Source: Amycolatopsis palatopharyngis
GTDB lineage: Bacteria > Actinomycetota > Actinomycetes > Mycobacteriales > Pseudonocardiaceae
DNA: 64,000 nucleotides
Assembly: GCF_003385185.1 (NCBI RefSeq)
Contig: NZ_PQHZ01000024.1
Location: 1 to 64,000 of the forward strand
Direction: 5' to 3'
The first letter of the stretch is position 1. Each line of letters begins with the position of its first letter. Below the pieces are notes generated by a model. That model made no database searches. It had not been told where the DNA came from and worked only from the letters and a program-made list of their open reading frames with translations. A program made the translations under genes and the position numbers. Shown here one piece after another: positions 36,633-44,739 of the stretch.

Positions 36633-36838
36633 GTTCTCAGCATGCCGTCTCCGCCGTTTTCGCGCGCCCACTCTCAGCGCACTCTCAGCCCCGCCCGGCC
36701 CCCGACCTCGCACTTTCCCGGGAAAGTGCGAGGTTCGGCGCGGGCGCCGCGGCGTTCTCAGGGTCATCTCAGGACGAGGGGAGCAGCCTCAGAGGTGGGA
36801 AACACGCACACTGGTTGCGTCGACACAGGGAGAGAATC
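36633..36838. promoter_or_regulatory. Divergent promoter region of two-component system and LolA/ABC operon
   Basis: 206 bp containing both promoters and one copy of the 22-bp palindrome (36707-36728). Direct repeats CACTCTCAG at about 36667 and 36679 and (T)CTCAG near 36756 and 36766 could be binding sites of the regulator; this is a guess. Confidence 0.4.
36707..36728. repeat. 22-bp palindrome, single copy
   Basis: Perfect copy of CGCACTTTCCC/GGGAAAGTGCG, the same family as the array at 17090-17396, here in a divergent promoter region. Confidence 0.95.
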
Positions 36839-37882
36839 GTGAATCCGAAGAAGAGAGCGATCACCGTGGCCGTAGCGGGGACGGCCGCAGGAGCCCTCGG
36901 GCTCGGCCTGATCGCGATGCCCGCGGGGGCGGGCGACGATCCGCAGCTTCCCGCCATCACCGCCGAGGAACTCGTCGAGTCCACGCTGCGGGCGGAAACG
37001 CCTGAGCTGGCGGGCACGGTCGAGGTGGACAACGGTCTCGGCATTCCTTCGGTACCGGGGGTACCCGCGCTGGACCTCGACTCGGCGAAGGTCTTCAGCG
37101 ACGGCGAGGGACGCAGCAAGCTCATGCTGCGACAGGGCAACAGTGACCACACGATCGTGCAGGACGGGGCGACGATCTGGTCCTACGACTCCGCGGACAA
37201 CGCCGCGACGCGGATGCGGCTCGCAAAGGATGGACAGCGTCCCGAGTCCGCGCGGCAGAGCGCCGATCCGGCCGCGATCGCCGCGGAAGTACTCGGCGCG
37301 ATCCGGGAGAGCAGCACGGTTTCCGTCGACGGGACAGCCACGGTCGCGGGCCGCGCCGCCTACGAGCTCGTGCTCACTCCCAACCCCGACGAGCGCACGC
37401 TGCTGCGCGAGGTTCGCGTCGCGGTGGACTCGGGTACACGGCTGCCGCTGCGCCTCGATGTCATGGTCAACGGCACGACCGAGCCAGTGCTCGGCGTCGG
37501 CTTCAGCGAGATCACCTTCGGCGACCAGCCGGAGGAGCTGTTCCGCTTCACCCCGCCACCGGGCGCGACCGTGACCGAGAAGAGCACCGGGACCGATCCG
37601 GAGCAGCGGCGTGCCGCAGGCGCGGCAGCGGAGAACACCCGATTCGTCGGCGACGGCTGGGACACGGTGCTCGTGACCGAACTCCCGGCAGGCGTCACCG
37701 AGTCCGAGGCAGGGGAAACCGACGTGCGCGGCCTCCTCGACCAGATCGGCAGGCCGGTCTCCGGTCCGTTCGGCAGCGGCCACGTGATCAGCACGAACGC
37801 TGTCACCGCGCTGGTCACCGCGGACGGCAGGGTCGCCGCGGGTGCGGTTCCGGAGCAGGTGCTCATGGAGGCATTGACGTAA
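36839..37882 (+). CDS. Secreted LolA/RseB-like protein
   Basis: 347-residue exported protein. The signal peptide VNPKKRAITVAVAGTAAGALGLGLIAMPAGAG is followed by a fold like outer-membrane lipoprotein carrier/sigma-factor regulator domains (SAKVFSDGEGRSKLMLRQGNSDHTIVQDGATIWSYDSADN, PEELFRFTPPPGATV). In actinobacteria such proteins occur beside two-component systems or ABC exporters and may bind lipids or act as signal receptors. GTG with AGGGAGAGAATC. Its TAA stop overlaps the ATG of the 26-codon mini-gene (TAATG), which in turn overlaps the ABC ATPase. Confidence 0.85.
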   Translation: MNPKKRAITVAVAGTAAGALGLGLIAMPAGAGDDPQLPAITAEELVESTLRAETPELAGTVEVDNGLGIPSVPGVPALDLDSAKVFSDGEGRSKLMLRQGNSDHTIVQDGATIWSYDSADNAATRMRLAKDGQRPESARQSADPAAIAAEVLGAIRESSTVSVDGTATVAGRAAYELVLTPNPDERTLLREVRVAVDSGTRLPLRLDVMVNGTTEPVLGVGFSEITFGDQPEELFRFTPPPGATVTEKSTGTDPEQRRAAGAAAENTRFVGDGWDTVLVTELPAGVTESEAGETDVRGLLDQIGRPVSGPFGSGHVISTNAVTALVTADGRVAAGAVPEQVLMEALT

Positions 37883-37962
37883 TGAGCGACCGGCACCGTG
37901 ACCGAGTCGGGTACGGCACTGAGCGATGTGCGGCCCGCCTGCGAATGAGGCAAGAGACATGA
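37882..37962 (+). CDS. Mini-gene cassette copy A (26 codons), linking LolA-like gene and ABC ATPase
   Basis: ORF beginning MSDRHRDRVGYGTERCAARL and ending RMRQET. Its ATG overlaps the previous stop (TAATG), and its TGA overlaps the next ATG (ACATGAG). It belongs to a family with copies at 44043, 54133 and 54210. The end of the unit (AGGCAAGAG) supplies the Shine-Dalgarno site of the downstream gene. Nucleotide identity with the other copies is highest in GGCACTGAGCGATGTGC. No known peptide family recognised. It could be a translated coupling leader. Confidence 0.75.
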   Translation: MSDRHRDRVGYGTERCAARLRMRQET

Positions 37963-38954
37963 GCACCACCCTCGGCACTCCGGGCGCGGGCGTTCTCCAG
38001 GGGGAGACGCCCGCGTCCGGGGTCGCACCAGGCGCACTCGCCGCCCGAACCAGGGGCCTGCGCAAGACCTACGGCGAGACGGTCGCGGTCGACAACGTCG
38101 ACCTCGACGTCCCGACCGGCGCGGTCCTCGGCATGCTCGGCCCTAACGGTTCGGGCAAGACGACCACCATCCGAATGCTGCTCGGCCTCGTGCGCCCCAC
38201 CGGCGGCGAGGTCGAACTCCTCGGACACTCGATGCCCGATGGTGCGGGCAAGGCGCTGCCGGAGGTGGGCGCGCTGGTGGAGGGGCCAGGATTCCATCCG
38301 TTCCTGTCCGGCAGGGAGAACCTGCTCCGGCTCGGGGCCGCCGAACCGGGACTCTCGGGCACCGGCATCGCCGACGCGGTGAGCACGGCCCTGGAGCGCG
38401 TGGGGCTCAGCGAGGCCGCCCACCGTCGTTACCGCGGCTACTCACTCGGCATGAAACAACGACTCGGACTGGCCGGTGCGCTGCTCGCCCCGCGCAGGAT
38501 GGTCGTGCTCGACGAACCGACCAACGGCCTCGACCCGGCGGGCACTCGGGAGGTACGGCGGATCATCGCCGAGCTGCACACTGCGGGCGTCACCGTTCTG
38601 GTCTCCTCACACCTGCTCGCCGAGGTGGAGGCCACCTGCACGCACGTGGCTGTGCTGAACGCAGGAAGCGTGGTCGCCCAGGGCGAGCTCGGTGAGCTGC
38701 TGGAGTCCGGCTCCCCCGCCCTGCTTGTGTCCACACCGGACGGCGAGGATGCGGTGAACGCACTGCGGGAGAAGAGGATCCCCAGCCGCTTGACCCCTGC
38801 GGGCGTGCGGGTGGACCTGAGCGCCACCACCGCGCCCGAGGTGCTCGCGGCGCTCGTGCACGCCGAAGTTCCGGTGTACGAGGCGAATCGGGCCCGGACC
38901 GGGCTCGAGGACCTGTTCGCCAGGCTGACACAGAACGGCGAGGAGCAGCCATGA
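37959..38954 (+). CDS. ABC exporter ATPase (CcmA/NatA type)
   Basis: 331-residue ATPase with Walker A GPNGSGKTT, signature YSLGMKQRLGLAGALLAPR, Walker B MVVLDEPTNGLDP and the H-loop VSSHLLAEVE. The first about 25 residues are an unusual N-terminal extension (STTLGTPGAGVLQGETPAS...). It pairs with the permease that overlaps it by ATGA. ATG is preceded by the mini-gene's AGGCAAGAG. Resembles antibiotic- or lipid-exporting ABC-2 systems; the divergent two-component system suggests signal-induced expression. Substrate unknown. Confidence 0.93.
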   Translation: MSTTLGTPGAGVLQGETPASGVAPGALAARTRGLRKTYGETVAVDNVDLDVPTGAVLGMLGPNGSGKTTTIRMLLGLVRPTGGEVELLGHSMPDGAGKALPEVGALVEGPGFHPFLSGRENLLRLGAAEPGLSGTGIADAVSTALERVGLSEAAHRRYRGYSLGMKQRLGLAGALLAPRRMVVLDEPTNGLDPAGTREVRRIIAELHTAGVTVLVSSHLLAEVEATCTHVAVLNAGSVVAQGELGELLESGSPALLVSTPDGEDAVNALREKRIPSRLTPAGVRVDLSATTAPEVLAALVHAEVPVYEANRARTGLEDLFARLTQNGEEQP

Positions 38955-39820
38955 CTCAGAGGGTTTCGGAGAGCGCGCCGCCTTCCAGGACGACGGTTCC
39001 GCTGGTCCGGCTGCTGCGCGCGGAGCTGCGCTGGGTGTTCCGCAGGCCGCGCACGCTGATCGTGCTCGGGCTGATCGCGGCACTGCCGATCGCGATCGGT
39101 GTCGGGCTGACACTGGTCGACTCGTCCGGGCCCGGTCCGAACAGCGACCGCGAAGGTGCGGCGCTGCTCGCCGCCGCGGCAGGTAACGCGTTCGTGCTGC
39201 CCATCGCGGCACTCACGTTCAGCATGGGACTACTGCTGCCGTTGGCGGCCGCCATGGCAGGCGGGGACGCAATCGCGGGCGAACTGTCACACGGCACGCT
39301 GCGCGGCTGGATGCTGGCACCGGTGAGCCGCGGCAGGTTGCTCGTGGTGAAGGCCTTCGGTGTCGCGGTGGTGACGTTGACGGCGGTGGCCGCACTGGCG
39401 ACGACAGGTGTGCTGACCGGCCTGGTGATCAACGGCACGGATGCCCTTTTCACCCTGTCCGGGACCAGCCTTTCCCTGCTGGACACGCTCGGCAGGGTCG
39501 CGGTGGCCGTGGGCTGGGTGAGCTTGCACGTCTGGGCGATCGGGGCAGTCGCACTGGCGATCTCCGCGTGTACGGAACACCCCATGCTCGTGGTGGCATC
39601 GGTGCTGGGCGGGACCGTCGTCTTCTCGGTACTCGGCCTGCTCGAGGCACTGAGCTGGCTGCACCCGTTCCTGCTCACCGAGTCTTACCCGGCGCTCGCC
39701 GACATCCTGCGTGACCCGATACCCGGCGCCGAACTGTCCGAGGGCGCGCTGCGTGCGGCCTGCTACGTCGTCATCGGACTCTCGCTGGCCTACGCCAGGA
39801 TCACGACGCGGGACGGCTGA
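38951..39820 (+). CDS. ABC-2 type permease
   Basis: 289-residue membrane partner of the preceding ATPase. About six helices (TLIVLGLIAALPIAIGVGLTL, FVLPIAALTFSMGLLLPLAAAMAG, TLTAVAALATTGVLTGLVI, IGAVALAISACTEHPMLVVAS, LGGTVVFSVLGLLEALSWL, CYVVIGLSLAYARI). The cytoplasmic motif GGDAIAGELSHGTLRGWMLAPVSRGRLL is typical of ABC-2 permeases. Start codon overlaps the ATPase stop. The end overlaps the convergent thiQ by 20 bp. Confidence 0.93.
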   Translation: MTQRVSESAPPSRTTVPLVRLLRAELRWVFRRPRTLIVLGLIAALPIAIGVGLTLVDSSGPGPNSDREGAALLAAAAGNAFVLPIAALTFSMGLLLPLAAAMAGGDAIAGELSHGTLRGWMLAPVSRGRLLVVKAFGVAVVTLTAVAALATTGVLTGLVINGTDALFTLSGTSLSLLDTLGRVAVAVGWVSLHVWAIGAVALAISACTEHPMLVVASVLGGTVVFSVLGLLEALSWLHPFLLTESYPALADILRDPIPGAELSEGALRAACYVVIGLSLAYARITTRDG

Positions 39821-40841
39821 GCACCGCGACTCCGTCCGGGTCCAGCGCGAGCCGGACGTGGTCACCGCCGCGCAGGTCGGCGGCAACGGGGGCGATGGCG
39901 TCCAACGTGTCCACAGTGTCCATACCGGACACGTTCAGCGGTCGTACGCGCAGCCGCGCGTGGTCGCGGCGGTGCACGCTCGACAACACCTCCGCGGGCA
40001 CGCCGGTATCGCGCACCCGGACCCCGGACGGGCGCAGCCCGAGGCGCACCGGTCCGTCGGGGTGACCGGCGAGCGGCACCTCGCCGAGCGCCGAGCGGGC
40101 GATGCCACCACTGACCTCCGCGTCCAGCACCGTGGTGACGCCGAGGAACCGGGCCACGCCCTCGTCGACCGGCCGCGTCCACACCTCGTGCACACTGCCC
40201 ACCTGGCGAATGCGGCCACCGTCCAGCACCGCGACGCGGTCGGCGAGCGTGAACGCCTCCTCCTGGTCGTGCGTGACCAGCAGCGTGGTGATCTTCGCGG
40301 TGCGCAGCAGGTCGGCGAGGTCGATGGCGAGCTGTTCCCGCAGCCCGGCGTCGAGCCCGGACAGCGGCTCGTCCAGCAGCAGCAGGCGCGGCTCCGGCGC
40401 CAGGGCCCTGGCCAGCGCGACACGCTGAGCCTCACCACCGGACAGGCCGGTCACCCGCCTGCGCTCGTAGCCGGAAAGACCCACCAGCCCGAGGAGTTCG
40501 GTGGTCCGGCTGGCCCGCCGTTCGGCGGCGACGCCGTGCATCCGCAGCCCGAAGGCGATGTTCCCGGCGACGTCTCGGTGCGGGAACAACTGGCCGTCCT
40601 GGAACACCAGGCCGAAGCCACGCCGGTGCACCGGGACCGCCGAGAGGTCGGCGCCGTCCCACCGGACCGCGCCCGCCGTCAACGGCTCCAGACCGGTGAT
40701 CGCGCGCAGCAGCGTGGATTTGCCGGACCCCGAGGGGCCAAGCAGGGCGAGCACCTCGGCGTCGGCGATCTCCAGCCGCACGTCCTCGACGGCGGTGAAG
40801 GCGCCGTACCGCACGGTCGCCCCGTCAACGAGCAGCGACAT
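39801..40841 (-). CDS. thiQ: Thiamine ABC transporter ATPase
   Basis: 346-residue ATPase of the ThiBPQ importer. Walker A GPSGSGKST, signature LSGGEAQRVALARAL, Walker B LLLLDEPLSGLD and the H-loop VTHDQEEAF are followed by a C-terminal regulatory (TOBE-like) domain. ATG overlaps the permease stop (TGATG). The operon is headed by a TPP riboswitch, so the substrate is thiamine or a phosphate ester or precursor. The protein is longer than E. coli ThiQ because of the extra C-terminal domain, as usual in actinobacteria. Confidence 0.9.
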   Translation of the reverse strand: MSLLVDGATVRYGAFTAVEDVRLEIADAEVLALLGPSGSGKSTLLRAITGLEPLTAGAVRWDGADLSAVPVHRRGFGLVFQDGQLFPHRDVAGNIAFGLRMHGVAAERRASRTTELLGLVGLSGYERRRVTGLSGGEAQRVALARALAPEPRLLLLDEPLSGLDAGLREQLAIDLADLLRTAKITTLLVTHDQEEAFTLADRVAVLDGGRIRQVGSVHEVWTRPVDEGVARFLGVTTVLDAEVSGGIARSALGEVPLAGHPDGPVRLGLRPSGVRVRDTGVPAEVLSSVHRRDHARLRVRPLNVSGMDTVDTLDAIAPVAADLRGGDHVRLALDPDGVAVLSRPAS

Positions 40842-42472
40842 CAGAACTCCCCCAGTGTCGAACCGGCTCGCAACCGGTCGATGACCGCCACGACGAGCGC
40901 GGTGACCACCATCAGCATTGCGCAGGCCGCGTAGGCCATCTGGTTGTTGAGGATCCCCGGCCTGCTGATCAGCGTGGCGATGGCGACCGGCAGTGTCGGC
41001 GCGTCCGGCCTGGCCAGAAAGCTGGTCGCGCCGAACTCGCCGAGCGCGACGACGTATCCGAACGCCGCGGCGGCCACGACCGACCTGGCCGTGAGCGGCA
41101 GGTCGATCTCCCGCCACACCCGGAGTGGGCGCGCGCCGAGCGTGGCAGCGGCCTGGCGCAACCGTTCGTCCACCGAACGCAGGACGGGTAGCACCATCCG
41201 AACTATGAGCGGAATGATCACCAGCGCCTGCGCGAACGGGACCAGCAGCGGCGAGGTGCGCAGATCCCCTGGCAGCGCGTCGAGGCTGATCAGATACCCG
41301 AACCCGACCGTCACCGCGGAGACCCCGAGCGGGAGCATCAGTGCCGCGTCCAGCGTCTCCCCGGCGGCTCTGGCCGACCTGGCCGGGGTGCGGCGCAGCG
41401 AGACGAGCACCACGCAGGCCAGCAGGCCGACGGTCATCGCGAGCACGGTGGCGTCGGATGCGGTGCGCAACGAGTTCAGCGTGGCGTCCCAGCCGGAGAC
41501 CGCGAGCGCACCGTTCTCGCCGGTGCCCGAGAGGGCGCGGTACCCGTCAAGACTCCAGCCCTCCGGACCGCTCACGGATCTCAGCAGTAGCGCGACGATG
41601 GGTGTCAGCAGCAGTACGAGAACGACCACGCCCGCGCCTGCCGCCCACCGTTCGGCACCCTCCGGTCTGCGCGCGGTCTCGACCCTGGCCCGCAGGCGAA
41701 CCGCGCTCTCCCTGCGCTTGCGGGCCATCGCCCCAACGACCAGCGCGGCCACCACGGCGGCGAACTGGACCAGGGAGAGCGCCGCCGCACCGGAGAGGTC
41801 GAGCAGGTTGACCGTGCGCAGGTAGATCTCGGTCTCCAGGGTCCGGTACCTGGAACCGCCGAGCATCAGCACGACACCGAAGCTGGTGGCACTGAAGAGA
41901 AAGACCACGGCGGCCGAGGAGGTGAGCGCCGGAACCAGCGCGGGCAGGGTGACCGTGCGGAACGCCCGCCACGGCGAGGCACCCAGTGCCCGGGCCGCGT
42001 CCTCGGTCCGGCGATCGGTATGCGCCCACAGACCGGCGACCGTGCGGGCGACCACGGCCACGTTGAAGAACGCGTTCGCGAGCACGATCGAGAAGACCCC
42101 GCCGTCCGGGATCAGCGCGCGAAACGCGAGCCCGACCACCACCGTCGGGAGGACGAACGGAACGAGGATCAGGATGCGGACGGCGGCGACGCCGCGCAGC
42201 CGCACCCTGGCCAACAGGAACGCCACCGGCATCCCGGCGACGACCGCGACCGCGGTGGAGGCGGCGGCCTGCGCGACGGTGAAACCGGCCAACTCCCAGG
42301 TCTGCGCCTCGGCGAGGGTCTCCGCGACACCGCCGCTGGAGAAGCCGAGTCCGACGATGGCGACCACCGGCCAGGCGAAGAAGACGGCCAGAAATCCGAC
42401 CGGGAGCAGGGCCAGCAGCGCAAGGCCCGCGACACGCCGCCGAGTGCCGGTCAGATACCCAGCGCGCGCCAC
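40841..42472 (-). CDS. thiP: Thiamine ABC transporter permease (fused ThiP type)
   Basis: 543-residue permease with two copies of the binding-protein-dependent transport domain and about twelve helices. The coupling loops read EDAARALGASPWRAFRTVTLPALVPAL and RQAAATLGARPLRVWREIDLPLTARSV. GTG start overlapping the end of thiB by 22 bp. Works with ThiB outside and ThiQ inside; expression is controlled by the upstream TPP riboswitch. Confidence 0.92.
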   Translation of the reverse strand: MARAGYLTGTRRRVAGLALLALLPVGFLAVFFAWPVVAIVGLGFSSGGVAETLAEAQTWELAGFTVAQAAASTAVAVVAGMPVAFLLARVRLRGVAAVRILILVPFVLPTVVVGLAFRALIPDGGVFSIVLANAFFNVAVVARTVAGLWAHTDRRTEDAARALGASPWRAFRTVTLPALVPALTSSAAVVFLFSATSFGVVLMLGGSRYRTLETEIYLRTVNLLDLSGAAALSLVQFAAVVAALVVGAMARKRRESAVRLRARVETARRPEGAERWAAGAGVVVLVLLLTPIVALLLRSVSGPEGWSLDGYRALSGTGENGALAVSGWDATLNSLRTASDATVLAMTVGLLACVVLVSLRRTPARSARAAGETLDAALMLPLGVSAVTVGFGYLISLDALPGDLRTSPLLVPFAQALVIIPLIVRMVLPVLRSVDERLRQAAATLGARPLRVWREIDLPLTARSVVAAAAFGYVVALGEFGATSFLARPDAPTLPVAIATLISRPGILNNQMAYAACAMLMVVTALVVAVIDRLRAGSTLGEF

Positions 42473-43512
42473 TGTTCGATCCAGCCTTCCCGGCCCGCTT
42501 CTACCCGCTCACCGGGCAGCGCGGCGGGATCCTGCGGCAGCGGGGCCACCTCGGCCCAGCCGGCAGGCAGGTCGACGCCCTCCCGGGCCGGGTAGACGTA
42601 CATGTTCTCCGCGACCGTCGCCTGGAACTGCTGGGACAGCAGGAAGTCGATGACCCGTCCTGCTTCCTCCTTCTGATCGCTGCCCTCGAGGACGCCGGCG
42701 TACTCCACCTGCCGATAACAGGTGTCGAGCAGTGCGCTCGTGCGTGGCTTGCCGTCCTCGCCGATCTCGGCGGCGGGTGAGGAGGCGTAGGAGACCACGA
42801 TCGGCCGTGGCCCCGCACCGGACGAGCCGGAGAACTCCTGCGTGTACGCCTCGGTCCAGCCGCTGACGGACTTGACGCCGTTGTCCTTGAGTTCGGCCCA
42901 GTACTTCTGCCAGCCGTCCGCGCCGTACTCGGTAACGGTCGCCAGCAGGAACGCGAGCCCCGGCGACGAGGTGGCGGGGTTCTCCACGACGAGCAGGTCG
43001 CGATAGCGCGGGTCAGTGAGGTCCTCGAAGGTCTCCGGTTCCGGAATGTCCTGCTCGGCGAACCAGGTGGTGTCGATGTTCACGCAGACGTCGCCGAGGT
43101 CGACGGCGGAGAGCCGGTGTTCGGAGTCGATCGCATAGCGCTGTGGGCCGCGGTCGGCCTCGGGGCTGGTGTACGAAGCGAAGACGCCTTCGGCCAGCGC
43201 GCGCGAGGCGAACGTCGAGTCGACGCCATAGGCCACGTCGGCGATCGGGTTGGCCTTCGTGAGTACGAGCTTGTTGGTCAACTCGCCCGCGTCGCCCTCC
43301 TGGCGGACGACGAGGTCGATGCCGGACTGCTGCTCGAAGGCCTCGAGCACCTCCGGCGGGACAGCCCAGGACTGGTGCGTCACCAGGGTGACCTTGGTCG
43401 GCCCCCCTGGCTGCTCGTCGTCCCCGGCGAACAACGTACAGCCAGTGGCGAGCACTCCGGTGAGTGCGACCGCGACGGCGGCACGTGTCCTGCGCAGCGA
43501 GGTGTGAATCAT
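42451..43512 (-). CDS. thiB: Thiamine-binding lipoprotein
   Basis: 353-residue substrate-binding protein with lipobox GVLATGC-TL. Mature motifs fit ThiB (KVTLVTHQSWAVPPEVLEAFEQQSGIDLVVRQEGDAGELTNKLVLTKANPIADVAYGVDSTFASRAL; VVENPATSSPGLAFLLATV; YASSPAAE). ATG with AAGGAGCGTC. The SD CAAGGAG (43517-43523) is complementary to CTCCTTG in the leader (43537-43543), consistent with translational control by the riboswitch. Confidence 0.94.
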   Translation of the reverse strand: MIHTSLRRTRAAVAVALTGVLATGCTLFAGDDEQPGGPTKVTLVTHQSWAVPPEVLEAFEQQSGIDLVVRQEGDAGELTNKLVLTKANPIADVAYGVDSTFASRALAEGVFASYTSPEADRGPQRYAIDSEHRLSAVDLGDVCVNIDTTWFAEQDIPEPETFEDLTDPRYRDLLVVENPATSSPGLAFLLATVTEYGADGWQKYWAELKDNGVKSVSGWTEAYTQEFSGSSGAGPRPIVVSYASSPAAEIGEDGKPRTSALLDTCYRQVEYAGVLEGSDQKEEAGRVIDFLLSQQFQATVAENMYVYPAREGVDLPAGWAEVAPLPQDPAALPGERVEAGREGWIEQWRALGI

Positions 43513-43516
43513 GACG

Positions 43517-43636
43517 CTCCTTGTTCCCGCCGAGGCCAAGGAGGGGGCCCTCCCTGCGCCGGCATGATCCGGATCAGGTGCGAACGGTCGCGGGCTGGCG
43601 CCCGCCTCTCAGCCCGGCACTGCCGGACTCCCGTGG
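43517..43636 (-). promoter_or_regulatory. TPP (thi-box) riboswitch with SD-sequestering helix
   Basis: On the minus strand the conserved thi-box elements appear in order: GGGCTGAGAG (about 43606-43615), the P4/P5 core ACCTGATCCGGATCATGCCG and the closing CGCAGGGAGG. CTCCTTG after the aptamer can pair with the thiB SD CAAGGAG, while CCCTCC can pair with GGAGGG. This gives mutually exclusive folds for ligand-dependent translation control. Sits directly upstream of thiBPQ. Confidence 0.95.
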
Positions 43637-43676
43637 CGAATGTGCAGCGTACCTGTGTAGGTACCACCATGGGGAC

Positions 43677-43967
43677 ATGGCCGAATTACTGAGCGAGGAC
43701 GCGATCAACGAAGCGCTCGAGCACCTCCCCGAATGGACGCGGGAGGGGGAAGTACTGGAACGCACCGCGAAGCTCGACAGCTTCCCGCAGGCGATCCAGG
43801 TGGTGAATCGCATCGCCGAGATCGCCGAGAACGAAAACCACCACCCCGACATCGACATCCGTTGGCGCACCTTGATCTTTCGGTTGAGCACCCACTCCGA
43901 GGGTGGCCTCACCGGCAAGGACACGGCGATGGCCGCGGAGATCGACGGAGTCATCTCCGCCGTGTGA
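43677..43967 (+). CDS. Pterin-4a-carbinolamine dehydratase
   Basis: 96-residue protein with the active-site block NENHHPDIDIRWRTLIFRLSTHSEGGLT typical of the family (H-H-P-D...W...H). It recycles 4a-hydroxytetrahydrobiopterin, or in bacteria may act in molybdopterin or folate side reactions. ATG at 43677; an earlier in-frame opening is less likely. It diverges from the thiamine operon. The cassette-fused membrane protein begins 75 bp downstream. Confidence 0.93.
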   Translation: MAELLSEDAINEALEHLPEWTREGEVLERTAKLDSFPQAIQVVNRIAEIAENENHHPDIDIRWRTLIFRLSTHSEGGLTGKDTAMAAEIDGVISAV

Positions 43968-44042
43968 TCTCGCCGACCCGAGGCAACACTGCTAGGGGGC
44001 TCACGCGTTTCGCGTATGGGAGACACGCGAGGAGGGAGCGCT

Positions 44043-44408
44043 ATGAGCGACCGGCACTGTGAGCGAGTCGGGTACGGCACTGAGCGATGTGCAGCCCGCT
44101 GGCGAGTGAGGCAAGAGGCGAGCAACAGTGTGCACAGGGGGCACCGATCGAGTGCGGTGGCCGTTCAGCGGGTTACCTCGTTCGTGGCGGCAGCGGGCAT
44201 GGTGCTCGCGGTGCTGCTCGGATCGGTACCGCAGGCGGCAGCGTCACCTGCGGATCAGCAGCGCGAACGCGCCGCCGTGCAGCAGAGCGGCGAGACGCAG
44301 GCGTTCGTCGTCGGCGGCCTCGCCTTCGTGCTGATGGTCGGTGCCGCGGGGGCGGTGCTGTGGTTCACCGCGAAGGGCCGCAACCACTCGAGCCACGGAC
44401 ACAACTGA
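44043..44408 (+). CDS. Two-helix membrane protein fused in frame to mini-gene cassette copy B
   Basis: 121-residue ORF. The first 25 codons are the cassette (MSDRHCERVGYGTERCAARW RVRQE), but the terminal stop has changed (GCGAGC instead of ACATGA), so it reads into a protein with a signal-like helix (TSFVAAAGMVLAVLLGSVPQAAASP), a short polar loop, a TM helix (AFVVGGLAFVLMVGAAGAVLWFTA) and a His-rich tail (NHSSHGHN). A strong SD AGGAGGGAGCG precedes the cassette ATG. Translation could alternatively begin at GTG 44130. The membrane part is of unknown function; the fusion is the notable feature. Confidence 0.7.
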   Translation: MSDRHCERVGYGTERCAARWRVRQEASNSVHRGHRSSAVAVQRVTSFVAAAGMVLAVLLGSVPQAAASPADQQRERAAVQQSGETQAFVVGGLAFVLMVGAAGAVLWFTAKGRNHSSHGHN

Positions 44409-44409
44409 T

Positions 44410-44526
44410 CGCACTTTCCCGGGAAAGCGCGGGTCCCCGATTCGCACTTTCCCGGGAAAGCGCTCGCAGGAAAACTCTCGTCCCAGGTCACCGGCCTTGC
44501 CCCTCGCACTTTCCCGGGAAAGTGCG
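44410..44526. repeat. Three 22-bp palindromes (33- and 62-bp spacing)
   Basis: Copies start at 44410, 44443 and 44505. The 33 then about 63 spacing repeats the pattern at the left end of the 17-kb array, and CCAGGTCACCGG before the third copy matches the 63-bp unit there. Lies between convergent genes. Confidence 0.95.
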
Positions 44527-44631
44527 AGGAAGGTGATCTTGATCACAAGTGGCCGGGGATGCTAACGACGGTCATGATCGTGGCGTTGTTTCCGTCGACA
44601 GACCTCGACGACCTGCAGGGAACCCGCCGCC

Positions 44632-44739
44632 ATGAACCGCACCGCACCCGCTCTCACCCCCATCCAACAGGCCTGGGTCGCGGTCCTCGCGGCGACCGTG
44701 ACACTCGTGCTGGTGTTCCTGCTGGGCGCCGTGGCCTAG
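44632..44739 (+). CDS. Tiny single-helix membrane protein
   Basis: 35-residue ORF: MNRTAPALTPIQQA followed by one TM helix (WVAVLAATVTLVLVFLLGAVA). It ends in TAG overlapping the purC stop on the opposite strand (shared CTAG). The SD is weak (AGGGAA, distant). Composition is plausible for a real actinobacterial small membrane protein, but support is only from ORF content. Confidence 0.45.
   Translation: MNRTAPALTPIQQAWVAVLAATVTLVLVFLLGAVA

Noticed and set aside
34591-43512. Secondary-metabolite or antibiotic-resistance cluster (two-component system, ABC exporter, auxiliary trpS)
   Set aside because: No biosynthetic genes are present. The neighbours are thiamine transport and housekeeping functions, so grouping would be speculative.
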